Shown here in pieces: positions 1-8,059 of a stretch of 48,303 nt of DNA; the first letter of the stretch is position 1, and the number at the start of each line of letters is the position of its first letter. The position numbers were made by a program, and so were the translations under genes. The notes under the pieces are model-generated. The model ran no database searches and had not been told where the DNA came from. It was given only the letters and a program-made list of their open reading frames with translations. Source of the stretch: JBHIEE01 sp046760445 (GTDB taxonomy: Bacteria > Acidobacteriota > Aminicenantia > JdFR-78); contig JBHIEE010000006.1 of NCBI GenBank assembly GCA_046760445.1, positions 1 through 48,303 on the forward strand, given 5' to 3'.

Positions 1-100
1 GGGATTGATCCGGTAATAAGGAACTTCTTTTATTGAGTTTTCGGACAGCCTGCAGCCCTTGAAATTTGAATTTAGATATGACAAAAGATCCTCTGGGGAA

Positions 101-193
101 ATAAGAGGGCTCGATTTCTTACTTAGAATTGAATTTCCGAATGCTTTTTATCACATTACATCACGGGAAAATGAAAAAAAGAGAGATTTATAG
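101..193 (+). pseudogene. Remnant of REP-associated tyrosine transposase (RAYT, HUH Y1) N-terminus
   Basis: Frame 2 encodes LRIEFPNAFYHITSRENEKK (from 122) and then stops at 191. This is the N-terminal signature of RAYT/TnpA-REP proteins, whose family pattern is roughly LRIEYPGAFYHVTSRGNERR, including the His of the first beta strand. The usual leader before LRIE is degraded, and the body with the HUH metal site and catalytic Tyr is gone. A neighbouring frame continues with a basic helical stretch (171-272) ending at a stop; it could be the transposase tail after an internal deletion, but this is weak. RAYTs mobilise REP palindromes in other bacteria, which is relevant because this window is rich in palindromic repeats. 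The call rests on one motif of about 20 residues. Confidence 0.55.
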
Positions 194-576
194 AAAAATT
201 AGAAAAGCGATTGAAGAAATAGCAAGAGGAATAAAGAAAGAGGATTGCGAAAATTCAAATTTCAAGGACTGACCCTTTGTCATGTTTGCCATGAAAAATA
301 AATTTCAGTTTATTTAGGTGCAGATAGAGATCACCAATAGAAAAGTTACGTTATCATAATAAAACTTAAAAAAATCTAAAAAACCTTGCTTTCTTTCAAA
401 TATTTTCCCCCAAAAAAAGACTGAGCATAGAAAAAATGGAATATTTTCCTCTCCTTTTCGTCTTTAATTATTGAATGAGAAAAACAATCAAAGGAGAAAG
501 CTAAACACATTATCTCTAATCTAATGGTAAAATAAGAAGTGCCTGGATATTAGCCTTTTAATAATACTGTACGAAT
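194..576. other. Gene-free AT-rich region upstream of the ECF sigma operon
   Basis: No convincing coding frame, RNA gene or repeat was recognised. The only patterned part is the possible transposase tail up to 272. The end of the stretch must hold the promoter of the sigma-factor operon. A weak -10-like TAATAC lies at 562-567, ten bases before the ATG, with no good sigma-70 -35 box; an autoregulated ECF promoter would not need one. Confidence 0.4.
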
Positions 577-1104
577 ATGACGAGACCGAGGAGATCGGAA
601 GAAGCATTGAAACTTTTTAACGAATTGATGACTTATCAAGAGAGCGTTTTTCGTATCTGTTTGGGATTCTCAAAGAACCCATGGGATGCAGAGGAGTTGA
701 CGCAAGAGGTATATCTGAAAGCCTATAAAAAAATTAGCACTTTGAAGGATTCCAGTCTCTCAAGACCTTGGCTTTTCCAAATAGCTAAAAACATATGTTT
801 GGATCACAGTAGGAAAAATCGCTTGGGCAGGTTTTGCGAGCTTGGTTCAGACAACGAGCCCGTAGAGAGAAAAACGCCAGAATCTCTCATATGTCATAAA
901 GAACAGCTGCAAATTCTAAAAAAAGCTGTCAGACAACTTCCTAAAAAGCTTAAAGAAGTATTTATACTGAAAGAATATGGTCATCTTTCCTATCAAGAGA
1001 TCGCTTCAACGTTGGAGATTAAAGAGGGAACTGTAATGTCAAGATTATATCGAGCTCGCCAAGCTGTTATTAATCAGATAAGGAGGGAAAGCTATGAAAA
1101 ATAA
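577..1104 (+). CDS. ECF-type RNA polymerase sigma factor (sigma-70 family)
   Basis: Directs RNA polymerase to a small regulon, usually in response to an envelope or environmental signal. Region 2 spans about residues 13-80, with the acidic helix DAEELTQEVYLKAY (37-50) and the promoter-melting helix around PWLFQIAKNICLDHSRK. Region 4 spans about 105-165, with the helix-turn-helix LSYQEIASTLEIKEGTVMSR. At 175 aa the length is normal for group 4 sigma factors, which lack regions 1 and 3. No Shine-Dalgarno precedes the ATG, so the mRNA may be leaderless. The stop overlaps the next gene by 11 bases, which points to translational coupling with a likely anti-sigma partner. The ECF subgroup and target promoters cannot be told from sequence alone. 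Confidence 0.93.
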   Translation: MTRPRRSEEALKLFNELMTYQESVFRICLGFSKNPWDAEELTQEVYLKAYKKISTLKDSSLSRPWLFQIAKNICLDHSRKNRLGRFCELGSDNEPVERKTPESLICHKEQLQILKKAVRQLPKKLKEVFILKEYGHLSYQEIASTLEIKEGTVMSRLYRARQAVINQIRRESYEK

Positions 1105-1702
1105 AGAAAGTCAGGAGGATTTCAGAGAAATAAAAAGTCTTATTCTAAAAGAGGAAGAAGAAGCTCTCCGTATCTTTCGAGAAAGCGATTTTAAATCTCG
1201 ACTCGCTGCTCGGATAAAGTCTGAATCATGGAAGGAATTTTCCTTCCCTCTTTTGCTGAAAAAGCATATTCCTGTTTTAAGAATCTGCCTTTTACTGATT
1301 TTTGTGGGAGCTTTGATTATTATAAGTATTCTCCTTCATTCTCACAATAAAGGTAACTTCAAGTTTGTTGAAAAATTTCTTCAACAGACACCTGGTCTCC
1401 AGAGAATTGTAAAAAGTAAAGTAGACGAAGGTATTACCTTGGCGACTGTGAATAATGAGTATTCCGAACTTGAATGGGCAATTAAACGAGTTCTTTTTTC
1501 TGTTTACAAAGAAGAACTTCCCAGGAAAAATTTATCTGCTTTAATTGCTCAAATATTTTTTGATTTCCCGAAGGAGAAAGAGATAGCTTTTCCAATGACT
1601 GGGGAAGACCCTACTAGATTAAATTTGAACAAAAAAATTGAAGGACTGAAAAAAGGAAATAAAGTTTATCGTTTTTTGTTAAAAATTTCGACAATAAAAT
1701 AA
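1094..1702 (+). CDS. Single-pass membrane protein, candidate anti-sigma factor
   Basis: No family was recognised from sequence. The protein has a charged cytoplasmic N-terminal part (1-58), one clear membrane helix (about 60-82) and a C-terminal part of about 120 residues predicted outside. This is the usual layout of a membrane anti-sigma factor. Its start lies inside the sigma gene, and AGGAGG sits just upstream of the ATG. The ZAS zinc motif (HxxxCxxC) is absent, so if it is an anti-sigma factor it is not of that class. The role is inferred from position and topology only. A structural regulator or a signal-relay protein are alternatives. Confidence 0.6.
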   Translation: MKNKESQEDFREIKSLILKEEEEALRIFRESDFKSRLAARIKSESWKEFSFPLLLKKHIPVLRICLLLIFVGALIIISILLHSHNKGNFKFVEKFLQQTPGLQRIVKSKVDEGITLATVNNEYSELEWAIKRVLFSVYKEELPRKNLSALIAQIFFDFPKEKEIAFPMTGEDPTRLNLNKKIEGLKKGNKVYRFLLKISTIK

Positions 1703-1715
1703 GAGGAGGTGTGAG

Positions 1716-2165
1716 ATGATTCGTAGAATTATTCTCGTTGGATTTTTATGTTTTTTGTCCATTAATTTGTTCGCTGGCAACAAAGCTGGTTATGTCCTTT
1801 TAGATAGGATGGTAGTTACTTTCAATGAAATGAGTGAGAGTAGTGTGACAGATAGAGAAGAAAAAATCCATGAAGCCTTTAATGAGATGATGGCAGAAGC
1901 GAAGAAAGCGAAAGCTCAAGAACAAATCGATCCTGTGTTCTACAAGAGATACACAAGGATTCTTCGTCTTCTGAAGCTTGCCATTACCGAAGATCCTGAA
2001 GGTATTTTGAGTCCATTGATTAATAGGGAAATAACTGCATTTATTAAAGACACCAAAGCAGAGAATTTCAATGTCGAAGACAAAGGCAATCTTATTAAGT
2101 TTTTCGCAGAAGCTATAACAAAGGAAATTTCAAGTCTCAAGGAATACTTGGATAGTAAAGGTTGA
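1716..2165 (+). CDS. Secreted alpha-helical protein of unknown function
   Basis: I do not recognise the family. Residues 1-20 form a Sec signal peptide (basic MIRR, hydrophobic core, LFA before the probable cleavage at GN). The mature part is about 129 residues, charged and rich in Lys, Glu and Ala, predicted mostly helical. A strong AAGAGGAGGTG ribosome site lies seven bases before the ATG. It follows the candidate anti-sigma gene by 13 bases and is probably in the same operon. It could therefore be a periplasmic sensor or modulator of the sigma/anti-sigma pair, or simply a target gene. Confidence 0.55.
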   Translation: MIRRIILVGFLCFLSINLFAGNKAGYVLLDRMVVTFNEMSESSVTDREEKIHEAFNEMMAEAKKAKAQEQIDPVFYKRYTRILRLLKLAITEDPEGILSPLINREITAFIKDTKAENFNVEDKGNLIKFFAEAITKEISSLKEYLDSKG

Positions 2166-2477
2166 GCTCTCCTAAAGAAAATTTCCCATTTCCAATAACC
2201 CTCTAAATCTCAAATTTTTTCAAGAATTATTGTGTTTCCTGTACTCCCATAATCAGGAAAATCTAATAAAATAAACTTTTTCATGGATAACATCTTTCTT
2301 ATGAAACTTCTTTTTGGTTATTGATTCTTAAGTTGTTCTTTTTACAACATAAAGAAATCCATTCTCGCTTCTTTTTTTCTTTATCTATTTAATGATATTA
2401 GAATTATTCTATGTGAAATCTTGAGGGAAGTCCAGAAATAAGACAATATTGAGTGCAGGGGTTGAAGATAAGCTATT
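2166..2477. other. Intergenic region, convergent genes, nothing recognised
   Basis: This AT-rich stretch lies between the 3' ends of the secreted-protein gene (+) and the antiporter gene (-). I looked for intrinsic terminators and found no stable GC-rich stem followed by a T tract on either strand. There is no plausible small ORF or RNA gene. Confidence 0.4.
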
Positions 2478-4487
2478 TTACTTGTTAGATGTAGATTTTT
2501 TCTTCTGAGTATCAAAAAGTTTAAAATTATCTACTTTTTTCCCGTAAAAATAAACAAAAATAGTGAGAACTGAAAAACCGATAATAATTGACACCCAGGC
2601 AGGAAAACCATAGGCTGTGGGGATATCGCCGATCAGCACTCCGACAATTGCAGCTAAAATAGCATAAGGAAGCTGGGTTCGGACATGGTCAATATGGTCA
2701 CAGGTAGAAGACATTGAGCTAAGAACGGTTGTATCAGAAATAGGAGAACAGTGGTCACCAAAAACAGCTCCTGCTAGCACAGAACTGATTACTCCATAAA
2801 GAATAAGATTAAGATTGGCTTGGTCAAACCCAGCATCTACTCCCAGGGAGTAACCAAGAGGGATAATCAAAGGCATAATAATTGCCATTGTTCCCCAGCT
2901 TGTGCCTGTAGCAAAGCTGATTATGGCAGAAATAATGAAAGTCAGGGCAGGAAGCCATTCGGGCTGAAGATTTCCCCTCAATATCTGAACCAGATAATCA
3001 GCTGTATGAAGTTCTTCAGTCACTAAGCTGATTGACCAGGCAAGAATGAGAATCAAAACAGCTAAGAGCATTGATTTAATACCATTGAACCATGCTTCAA
3101 TCGCTTCAGCGAGTTTAAGTAGTCGTTGAAATAAGGTCATCAAAATTGCTACCAGGCACCCAGAAAAAGAAGCCCACAATAACGCTCGGTAAGAATCTGA
3201 ATGACTGATAATATTGCCGATTGTGAAAGAAAAATCACCTGAAGCAATTAAATTCTGTTTTCCCGTATAGTAGAGACCAAAAAGAGCTACTAAAATAACG
3301 ACCACAATAGGAATTAAACCATTAAACCAGCGAGCCGGTTTATCGCCAGCAATAAATTTCTGGGCTTCATCCAATTCCTGAAGAAGCTGAGCACCATCTC
3401 GAATTACCTTCCCCTCTTTTCTTGCTCGCCGTTCTGCGGAAAGCATTGGACCAAAGTCACGATTTAGGAATGCAATGATAAACACTAAAAACAAGACAAA
3501 AATGGGATAAAATCTGAAAGGAATAGTTTTAATGAAAACAGAATAGGCATCTTCCTTAAAACCAATACTCTTTAATCCGCTTTCAATCAATCCGATTTCA
3601 TAACCAATCCAGGTAGAAATAATAAATATGCTAGTTACTGCAGCCGCTCCAGCATCCACAATGAAAGAAAGTTTTTCTCGGGAAACTCTTAGCCTATCAG
3701 TAATTGGTTTCATTAAATTTCCTGTGATTAAAACACTAGAATAATCATCGAAAAAGAGAACAATGCTGAGAACCCAGGCTGCAATCTGTCCGCCCCGAGA
3801 AGTTCGGGAAAAACGGGTAATTAGATTGGCGATACCTAAGGTTCCACCATTCCTTGAAATAACACCAACCATCCCACCAAAAAGAACACTGAAGATTATT
3901 ATCTGGATATGAGTGGTAGTATTCAAAGCATTGACGGCAAAATAATCCACTACCCGAAAGATTCCACCTAAGACATCATAGTCAAAGATAAAAATAGCTC
4001 CCAGCCAGATACCAGCAAATAGAGAGATGGTCACCTGCCTGACAATTAATGCCAGGGCAATAGCTATAAGAGGGGGAAGAATACTCAGTATCCCTGGAAT
4101 GCTTCTTAATTTTTTTTCAGAGGTAACATCCTGATCAGTAACTTTGATTATCACTTTCCCGGATTTCTCTACCAAGGCTTTGTTAATTATTAATTTCCCA
4201 TTCTCAAAGGGCTGTTCAACTGAGGTTATTTTTCCATTTACTCTTTTCATAACTCCGGAAATTTGAGGCACCCCATTATAAAAGGACAAAATCTGCCCCC
4301 TGGAATCATAAGCGATAATTTCTAACCGGAAATTTATTTTTTTTAAAACAAAAGAGGAAGTAACAATTTCAAAACGGTCAAGTTTATTTTCAGCCTCAGG
4401 TCTGGATACTTCCTGAGAGAAAAGCGTCAGACAAGAAATCCCAGCTAAAAACACGAAAATAATAGTTAGCTTGAAGATTGACTTCAT
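2478..4487 (-). CDS. NhaC-family Na+/H+ antiporter with an N-terminal periplasmic domain
   Basis: Membrane antiporter expected to exchange Na+ for H+ in pH and sodium homeostasis. From the chosen start it is 669 aa: signal peptide (1-23), a beta-rich soluble segment (about 24-130), then a polytopic region with the NhaC signatures FFDDYSSVLITGNLM, TGTSWGTMAIIMPL and GDHCSPISDTTVLSS (about 577 onward). The frame stays open to an ATG at 4646 preceded by AGGAGG. I prefer 4487 because it starts a classic signal peptide, a TTTACA-17-TATAAA promoter lies between the two ATGs, and the AGGAGG is antisense to Pro codons of a beta-propeller remnant. No Shine-Dalgarno precedes 4487, so the start is not certain. 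Substrate specificity within NhaC cannot be read from sequence. Confidence 0.88.
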   Translation of the reverse strand: MKSIFKLTIIFVFLAGISCLTLFSQEVSRPEAENKLDRFEIVTSSFVLKKINFRLEIIAYDSRGQILSFYNGVPQISGVMKRVNGKITSVEQPFENGKLIINKALVEKSGKVIIKVTDQDVTSEKKLRSIPGILSILPPLIAIALALIVRQVTISLFAGIWLGAIFIFDYDVLGGIFRVVDYFAVNALNTTTHIQIIIFSVLFGGMVGVISRNGGTLGIANLITRFSRTSRGGQIAAWVLSIVLFFDDYSSVLITGNLMKPITDRLRVSREKLSFIVDAGAAAVTSIFIISTWIGYEIGLIESGLKSIGFKEDAYSVFIKTIPFRFYPIFVLFLVFIIAFLNRDFGPMLSAERRARKEGKVIRDGAQLLQELDEAQKFIAGDKPARWFNGLIPIVVVILVALFGLYYTGKQNLIASGDFSFTIGNIISHSDSYRALLWASFSGCLVAILMTLFQRLLKLAEAIEAWFNGIKSMLLAVLILILAWSISLVTEELHTADYLVQILRGNLQPEWLPALTFIISAIISFATGTSWGTMAIIMPLIIPLGYSLGVDAGFDQANLNLILYGVISSVLAGAVFGDHCSPISDTTVLSSMSSTCDHIDHVRTQLPYAILAAIVGVLIGDIPTAYGFPAWVSIIIGFSVLTIFVYFYGKKVDNFKLFDTQKKKSTSNK

Positions 4488-4529
4488 TTGACCGAAATCG
4501 TGATTTACTTTTTTATTTTTAAGAATGCT

Positions 4530-4558
4530 TTTATATAATATTTCTTGTGCAATGTAAA
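4530..4558 (-). promoter_or_regulatory. Putative sigma-70 promoter for the NhaC antiporter gene
   Basis: On the minus strand TTTACA is followed after 17 bases by TATAAA. It lies about 40 bases upstream of the ATG at 4487 and inside the frame that would be used from the 4646 ATG. This favours the downstream start. Confidence 0.45.
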
Positions 4559-4633
4559 GGTAAAGAAATTCTTGATAAACTAAATCAATTTTAAGATTGA
4601 ACATCAAAATACAGCAAATTATAATAATTATAA

Positions 4634-4930
4634 ATTGAAGAAGCATGTCAATTTCCTCCTCATTGGCCCTTTTTTAATAGAATCTTAGCTGATGATAAAG
4701 GAAGAATTTATGTCGGAAAAGTAAAGTTGGTTCTTGATAAAAGTGAAGAGATTGAATTTGATATTTTCAGTAAAAACGGCTATTACCTTTATAAAACTCG
4801 AATTCCCTATTATTCTCAAATAATTAAAGGAGGTTATCTCTATACTCATATCAGCTCAGAAGAAACAAGCGAAGAATTAATCAAAAGATACAAGATTAAA
4901 AACTGGACAGAGATTAAAGAGAATATATAG
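4634..4930 (+). pseudogene. 3' remnant of a 6-bladed beta-propeller (NHL-like) protein gene
   Basis: The open frame has no proper start and encodes only the last blade and tail: FPPPHWPFFNRILADDKGRI, then FDIFSKNGYYLYKTRIP, and the closing RYKIKNWTEIK. In intact proteins of this type the repeated DDKGRIYV and DIFxxxGYYLYK segments form propeller strands and the RYKIKNW tail ends the protein, normally 350-400 aa. Here the first several blades and the signal peptide are missing. Upstream of 4634 there is a stop and no related sequence, so the break point is near the antiporter's 5' region. A TTG at 4727 could start a 67-aa peptide, but the homology runs well upstream of it, so this is a truncated gene. 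Confidence 0.6.
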
Positions 4931-4990
4931 AATTTATTTTTATATTTGTTTTTTCAACTAAAAATATTGAAAATATTGATGAAGAAATAG

Positions 4991-6223
4991 TTATTTTATT
5001 ATTCTTACTCGGGCATTATGAGCCAATGTAAAGTGACCTTCAGTGATGGCCAGTTCTCCCTCTTTAATGCCATCTAAAACTTCAGCATAATCCTCATTCT
5101 CAAGACCTGTTTCAATATATCTCCATTTTGCCAAGTCATTTTCAACCACAAAAGCCAATTTTCTTCCTCCTCTAACCAATATAGCTTCCTGAGGAATGAG
5201 TAATCGATCTTTATAAATATCAGCCGCTATTTCCACCTCAGCATGCATTCCTGGTTTTATTTCTTCCCCTGGATTAGCAACATCTATAATCACCCGGCAT
5301 GTTTTATCCTCTGGATCAACCAGCGGACTTATTGCCTTGACTCTGCCCTTGAAAACTTTCTCAGGATAAGCACTGAATCGGAGAATAACTTCCCGTCCAA
5401 TTTTCATCTTCCCTATTTCACTTTCTAAAACCTTGGCTTCAACCTCAATCAAGCTTAAATCCACAATAGTAAAAAGCTCTCTTCCCACTTCGATATGTTC
5501 CTTAGGTGAAATTTTAATCTCAGTAATCACGCCAGGGAAAGGAGCTCTAACTCGAGTTCTTCCCAGTTCCATTTGAGCTCTCCTAACTTCCGCTTCTGCT
5601 TGGGTTAATCCAGCAACAGAAGCTCTGATCTCTTCTCTCTTTTCTCCAGTCTCAATGAGCATCAATTCATATTTTCTTTTGGCCTTTTCAAACTCTTTTT
5701 CAGATATCAATCCCTGCTTGTAAAGGTTGAAAGCTCTTTCATACTCTTCTTTTACCTTTTCCAGCTCGGTCTTTTTTTGGCTCTTACTTTCTGGTAAAGA
5801 AGAATACTCTCCTTCTACGAGAAATTTAGACAATTTCTCAAGTCTTCTGCTCTCAGCCTCTTTTAATTTTAATTTATATTCTTCGTCATTTAGTTTGACC
5901 AGCAAATCTCCCTCTCTGACATGCTTTCCTTCTGTAACAAAAAAACCGTCAATCACTCCTCGAATTTCTGCTTTGACCACTACTTTTCTGGGAGCAATTG
6001 CCTGTCCAAGAGATTTCAATCTGATAATCAGGTCGCCTTTTCTGGCCTTAACTACTTTAACTGGTAAAGGAGCTCCTTCTGACTCTTCACTGATTACGGA
6101 ACTACTTTCCTTCCCATTTTCTTCTGGAGCATTTTCTTTTTTAAAGATAACCAGAAAAACAATTAACCCAATAAGAATTAAACTTATACCTGAGATTAAT
6201 AGAACTTTTTTAGAAAAAATCAT
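4991..6223 (-). CDS. Efflux RND transporter periplasmic adaptor (HlyD/MFP family)
   Basis: Membrane-fusion protein that links an inner-membrane pump to an outer-membrane channel. An N-terminal membrane anchor (about 7-27) is followed by a beta-barrel/lipoyl half (VKVVKARKGDL... and VREGDLLVKLNDEEY), a coiled-coil hairpin rich in Glu/Lys (about 115-220), the second lipoyl half (RVRAPFPGVITEIKI) and the beta-barrel/MP domain (PGMHAEVEI, LLIPQEAIL). At 410 aa the length is typical. No pump permease or TolC-like gene is next to it, so its partner must be elsewhere or have been lost. A promoter with TTGACA and TATTAT lies just upstream, between it and the M48 gene. Confidence 0.9.
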   Translation of the reverse strand: MIFSKKVLLISGISLILIGLIVFLVIFKKENAPEENGKESSSVISEESEGAPLPVKVVKARKGDLIIRLKSLGQAIAPRKVVVKAEIRGVIDGFFVTEGKHVREGDLLVKLNDEEYKLKLKEAESRRLEKLSKFLVEGEYSSLPESKSQKKTELEKVKEEYERAFNLYKQGLISEKEFEKAKRKYELMLIETGEKREEIRASVAGLTQAEAEVRRAQMELGRTRVRAPFPGVITEIKISPKEHIEVGRELFTIVDLSLIEVEAKVLESEIGKMKIGREVILRFSAYPEKVFKGRVKAISPLVDPEDKTCRVIIDVANPGEEIKPGMHAEVEIAADIYKDRLLIPQEAILVRGGRKLAFVVENDLAKWRYIETGLENEDYAEVLDGIKEGELAITEGHFTLAHNARVRIIK

Positions 6224-6258
6224 CTTAATTTTTCCTGTTAAATTAACTTTTTCTAAAA

Positions 6259-6288
6259 ATAATATAAATATTTTTTAAGAAATGTCAA
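6259..6288 (-). promoter_or_regulatory. Putative sigma-70 promoter for the efflux adaptor gene
   Basis: Minus strand TTGACA, 18-base spacer, TATTAT. It lies between the stop of the M48 protease gene and the adaptor ATG. A consensus -35 box and a near-consensus -10 box suggest that the adaptor is transcribed on its own. Confidence 0.55.
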
Positions 6289-6296
6289 ATTCTGAC

Positions 6297-7433
6297 TTAA
6301 AATTTACTATTTAAAAATTCAGAAGCATATCTCATCCGTTTCCTAATTGATGGATGACTGTAAAATAAAAATTCTATCAATGGATGAGGATTTTTATCAG
6401 CTAAATTCAACTTAGCCAGTTTTTCCAGGGCAGAAATGAAATTTTCAGGATGATCGGTTTGAATTAAAGCAAAATAATCAGCTCTTTTTTCTAATTTTCG
6501 TGAATAGGCATTAGCTAAAGGTAAAAAAATTAAGCTAATAAGAAAAATAATCAATAATAAAAGGGGAAAAGCAGCCACATCAGAAACATTCCGAAAAGGC
6601 AAATAAGAAATAGTGTGATTTAAAATCTGATAGGCAACAAAAAAAGCAATAACTGTCGTTAAAGATTGAAAAGCAATTAATCTCCAAATATGCCGCCCCT
6701 GATGATGACCCAACTCATGGGCAAAAACTGACTCTATTTCCTCATTTGAAAATTTCTCCAGCAAGGTATCTGAGAGAATTATTCTTCGTGTATTTCCCAA
6801 GCCAGTTAAGCCAGCATTAGCTGTTTTGCTCTTTCGGCTCAAGTCCATTTCATACACGCCTCTCACTTTAATTCTTGTTTCCTCCGTCAGAGTAAGCAAT
6901 CTTTGCTTCAATTCCTCTTTTTCTAATGGTTTGAATTTAAAGAAAATAGGCATAAGAACGACTGGAGCTAAGTTAGTCAGAATAATAAAAATTAAACTGA
7001 AAACTCCAGCGCTAATTAACCACCACCATTCAGGATAAGTCCTGAGAATAAAATAAAAAATTTCGCCAATGAAAAGTCCAAGAATTAAATTAACTACTAT
7101 TCCTTTTATCCAGTCTTTCAACCAGTCATTGAATTTTTGAGTAGAAAGTTCGAACCGATGTTCGACCAGATAGCCACGGAAATAAGCTAAAGGAAAAGAA
7201 AGAGCTTCAGTTGCCAAGAAGAAAACAATTAAATAACCTCCTACTACGAACCAGGAATTACTATTTATATTCTCAATTACCTGTCTGAGGGATAAGGAAC
7301 CATTAGAAAATATTAAAATCAGGAGAAAAACTATACTTAAGAATAATCCTATTAATTTAAGTTGAAGAAGGATTTTATTGTATTTTTTGGCTTGATTTTG
7401 ACCCGAATTATTTTTTAAATCAGATACTTCCAT
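6297..7433 (-). CDS. M48 (Ste24/CAAX-type) integral membrane zinc metallopeptidase
   Basis: Membrane zinc protease of the Ste24 branch of M48. Visible features are several membrane helices, the zinc motif HELGH at residues 239-243 inside VFAHELGHHQGRH, and the third-ligand region EKRADYFAL (about 315). The conserved SRKSKTANAGLTGLGNTRRI block precedes the catalytic helix, as in Ste24. At 378 aa it is slightly shorter than eukaryotic Ste24 (about 420). In bacteria these enzymes act in membrane-protein quality control or intramembrane processing; the substrate here is unknown. The ATG is preceded by AGGAAA. Confidence 0.92.
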   Translation of the reverse strand: MEVSDLKNNSGQNQAKKYNKILLQLKLIGLFLSIVFLLILIFSNGSLSLRQVIENINSNSWFVVGGYLIVFFLATEALSFPLAYFRGYLVEHRFELSTQKFNDWLKDWIKGIVVNLILGLFIGEIFYFILRTYPEWWWLISAGVFSLIFIILTNLAPVVLMPIFFKFKPLEKEELKQRLLTLTEETRIKVRGVYEMDLSRKSKTANAGLTGLGNTRRIILSDTLLEKFSNEEIESVFAHELGHHQGRHIWRLIAFQSLTTVIAFFVAYQILNHTISYLPFRNVSDVAAFPLLLLIIFLISLIFLPLANAYSRKLEKRADYFALIQTDHPENFISALEKLAKLNLADKNPHPLIEFLFYSHPSIRKRMRYASEFLNSKF

Positions 7434-7655
7434 TTGTTTCCTATTGAAAGCTTCTTAAAAATATTATCATAGAAATCACTTTCTCAAAATGTTTTTTTAA
7501 TTTCTTAAGAATTCTTAGAAATGTAAAAAAAAGATATATAAAAATTCCAAATATCAAAAACATTAAATCGTGAAGAGTAAGGAGTAAAGAGTAAAGTGAT
7601 AAACAACACCTTGCGACTTACACTTCTTAGATTTAAAATTCAGTCATTTGACATT

Positions 7656-7757
7656 CCTGCCTGCCCCCCCGAGTGCTCGGGGGCGGGCAGGGGCAGACAG
7701 GCATTTGGCATTTGCCCGCCTGCCCTGCCTGCGACAGGCAGGCGTCGGGCAGGCAAA
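7656..7757. repeat. Two adjacent GC-rich palindromes (REP-like)
   Basis: The first palindrome has the perfect core CCCCCGAG-TG-CTCGGGGG (7666-7683), extended by CCTGC/GCAGG outer arms. The second (7711-7757) has the core CCTGCCTG-CGA-CAGGCAGG with longer imperfect arms TTTGCC...GGCAAA. Both stand out as GC-rich blocks in AT-rich DNA. Related palindromes occur at 26384-26403 and 26511-26526, and a half-related block lies inside the PBP1C gene at 8876. They could fold into strong cruciforms or RNA hairpins. No coding function is supported: open frames across them are short and of odd composition. Confidence 0.8.
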
Positions 7758-7759
7758 AA

Positions 7760-7889
7760 TCAAAGATAAAAATGACAGACCAAAAATATAAAAATAGTGC
7801 TGCAGTTGAGCGGTGCTGCAGTGCTGCTCATAACTCACCGCAACACTGCAGAACTGCAGCACAGCAGCACTTAAAAAAGTTATTTTTGA
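7760..7889 (+). repeat. Dispersed palindromic repeat, copy A
   Basis: Begins TCAAAGATAAAAATGACAG and ends TTATTTTTGA. The centre is built of CTGCAG/GTGCTGCAG units, whose ends (AGTGCTGC and GCAGCACT) can pair. It matches the element at 25447-25560 in reverse complement over all 114 shared positions by my alignment; copy A differs only by a 16-base insertion (TTGAGCGGTGCTGCAG) that duplicates part of the CTGCAG unit. It directly abuts the GC-rich palindromes on its left. Confidence 0.88.
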
Positions 7890-7914
7890 GTTTTAATTTG
7901 TCATTTTGCCACAG

Positions 7915-7938
7915 TGGTATACCCCACGTGGTGTACCA
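7915..7938. repeat. Imperfect palindrome TGGTATACC...GGTGTACCA
   Basis: A 24-base near-palindrome with a CACGTG centre and TGGTA/TACCA ends, lying between the dispersed repeat and the hairpin block that follows. It could be an operator-like dyad or another part of the repeat cluster. No adjacent gene reads from it directly: M48 is transcribed away from it and the ridA 3' end faces it. Confidence 0.5.
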
Positions 7939-7970
7939 AGTTTTGATGTTTGATATTTGATTTTTATAGA

Positions 7971-8035
7971 GAGGTGAAGCCGAAAAATAGAGCTCGAAAA
8001 TCCGCATCACAACCGGGTTTTCAAAGCTGAAAAGT
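7971..8035 (+). repeat. GAGGTGAAGC repeat with hairpin, copy A
   Basis: Starts GAGGTGAAGCCGAAAAATAG and can fold into a stem pairing AGCTCGAAAATCCG with CGGGTTTTCAAAGCT around a short loop. A diverged copy of the first 33 bases lies in the opposite orientation at 26350-26383, also beside a GC-rich palindrome. The two repeats therefore seem to travel as a composite. Confidence 0.55.
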
Positions 8036-8059
8036 CTCATGGTAAAGAGGAGGTGAAAC

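Noticed and set aside
4488..4646. Extension of the NhaC antiporter to an ATG with AGGAGG upstream
   Set aside because: The AGGAGG is antisense to Pro codons of a beta-propeller remnant, a promoter lies inside the extension, and the downstream ATG starts a proper signal peptide.
7644..8040. Short open frames of 70-95 codons on both strands
   Set aside because: They run through palindromic and dispersed repeats, have repeat-derived composition (Cys/Ala/Gln-rich) and no ribosome site or homology.
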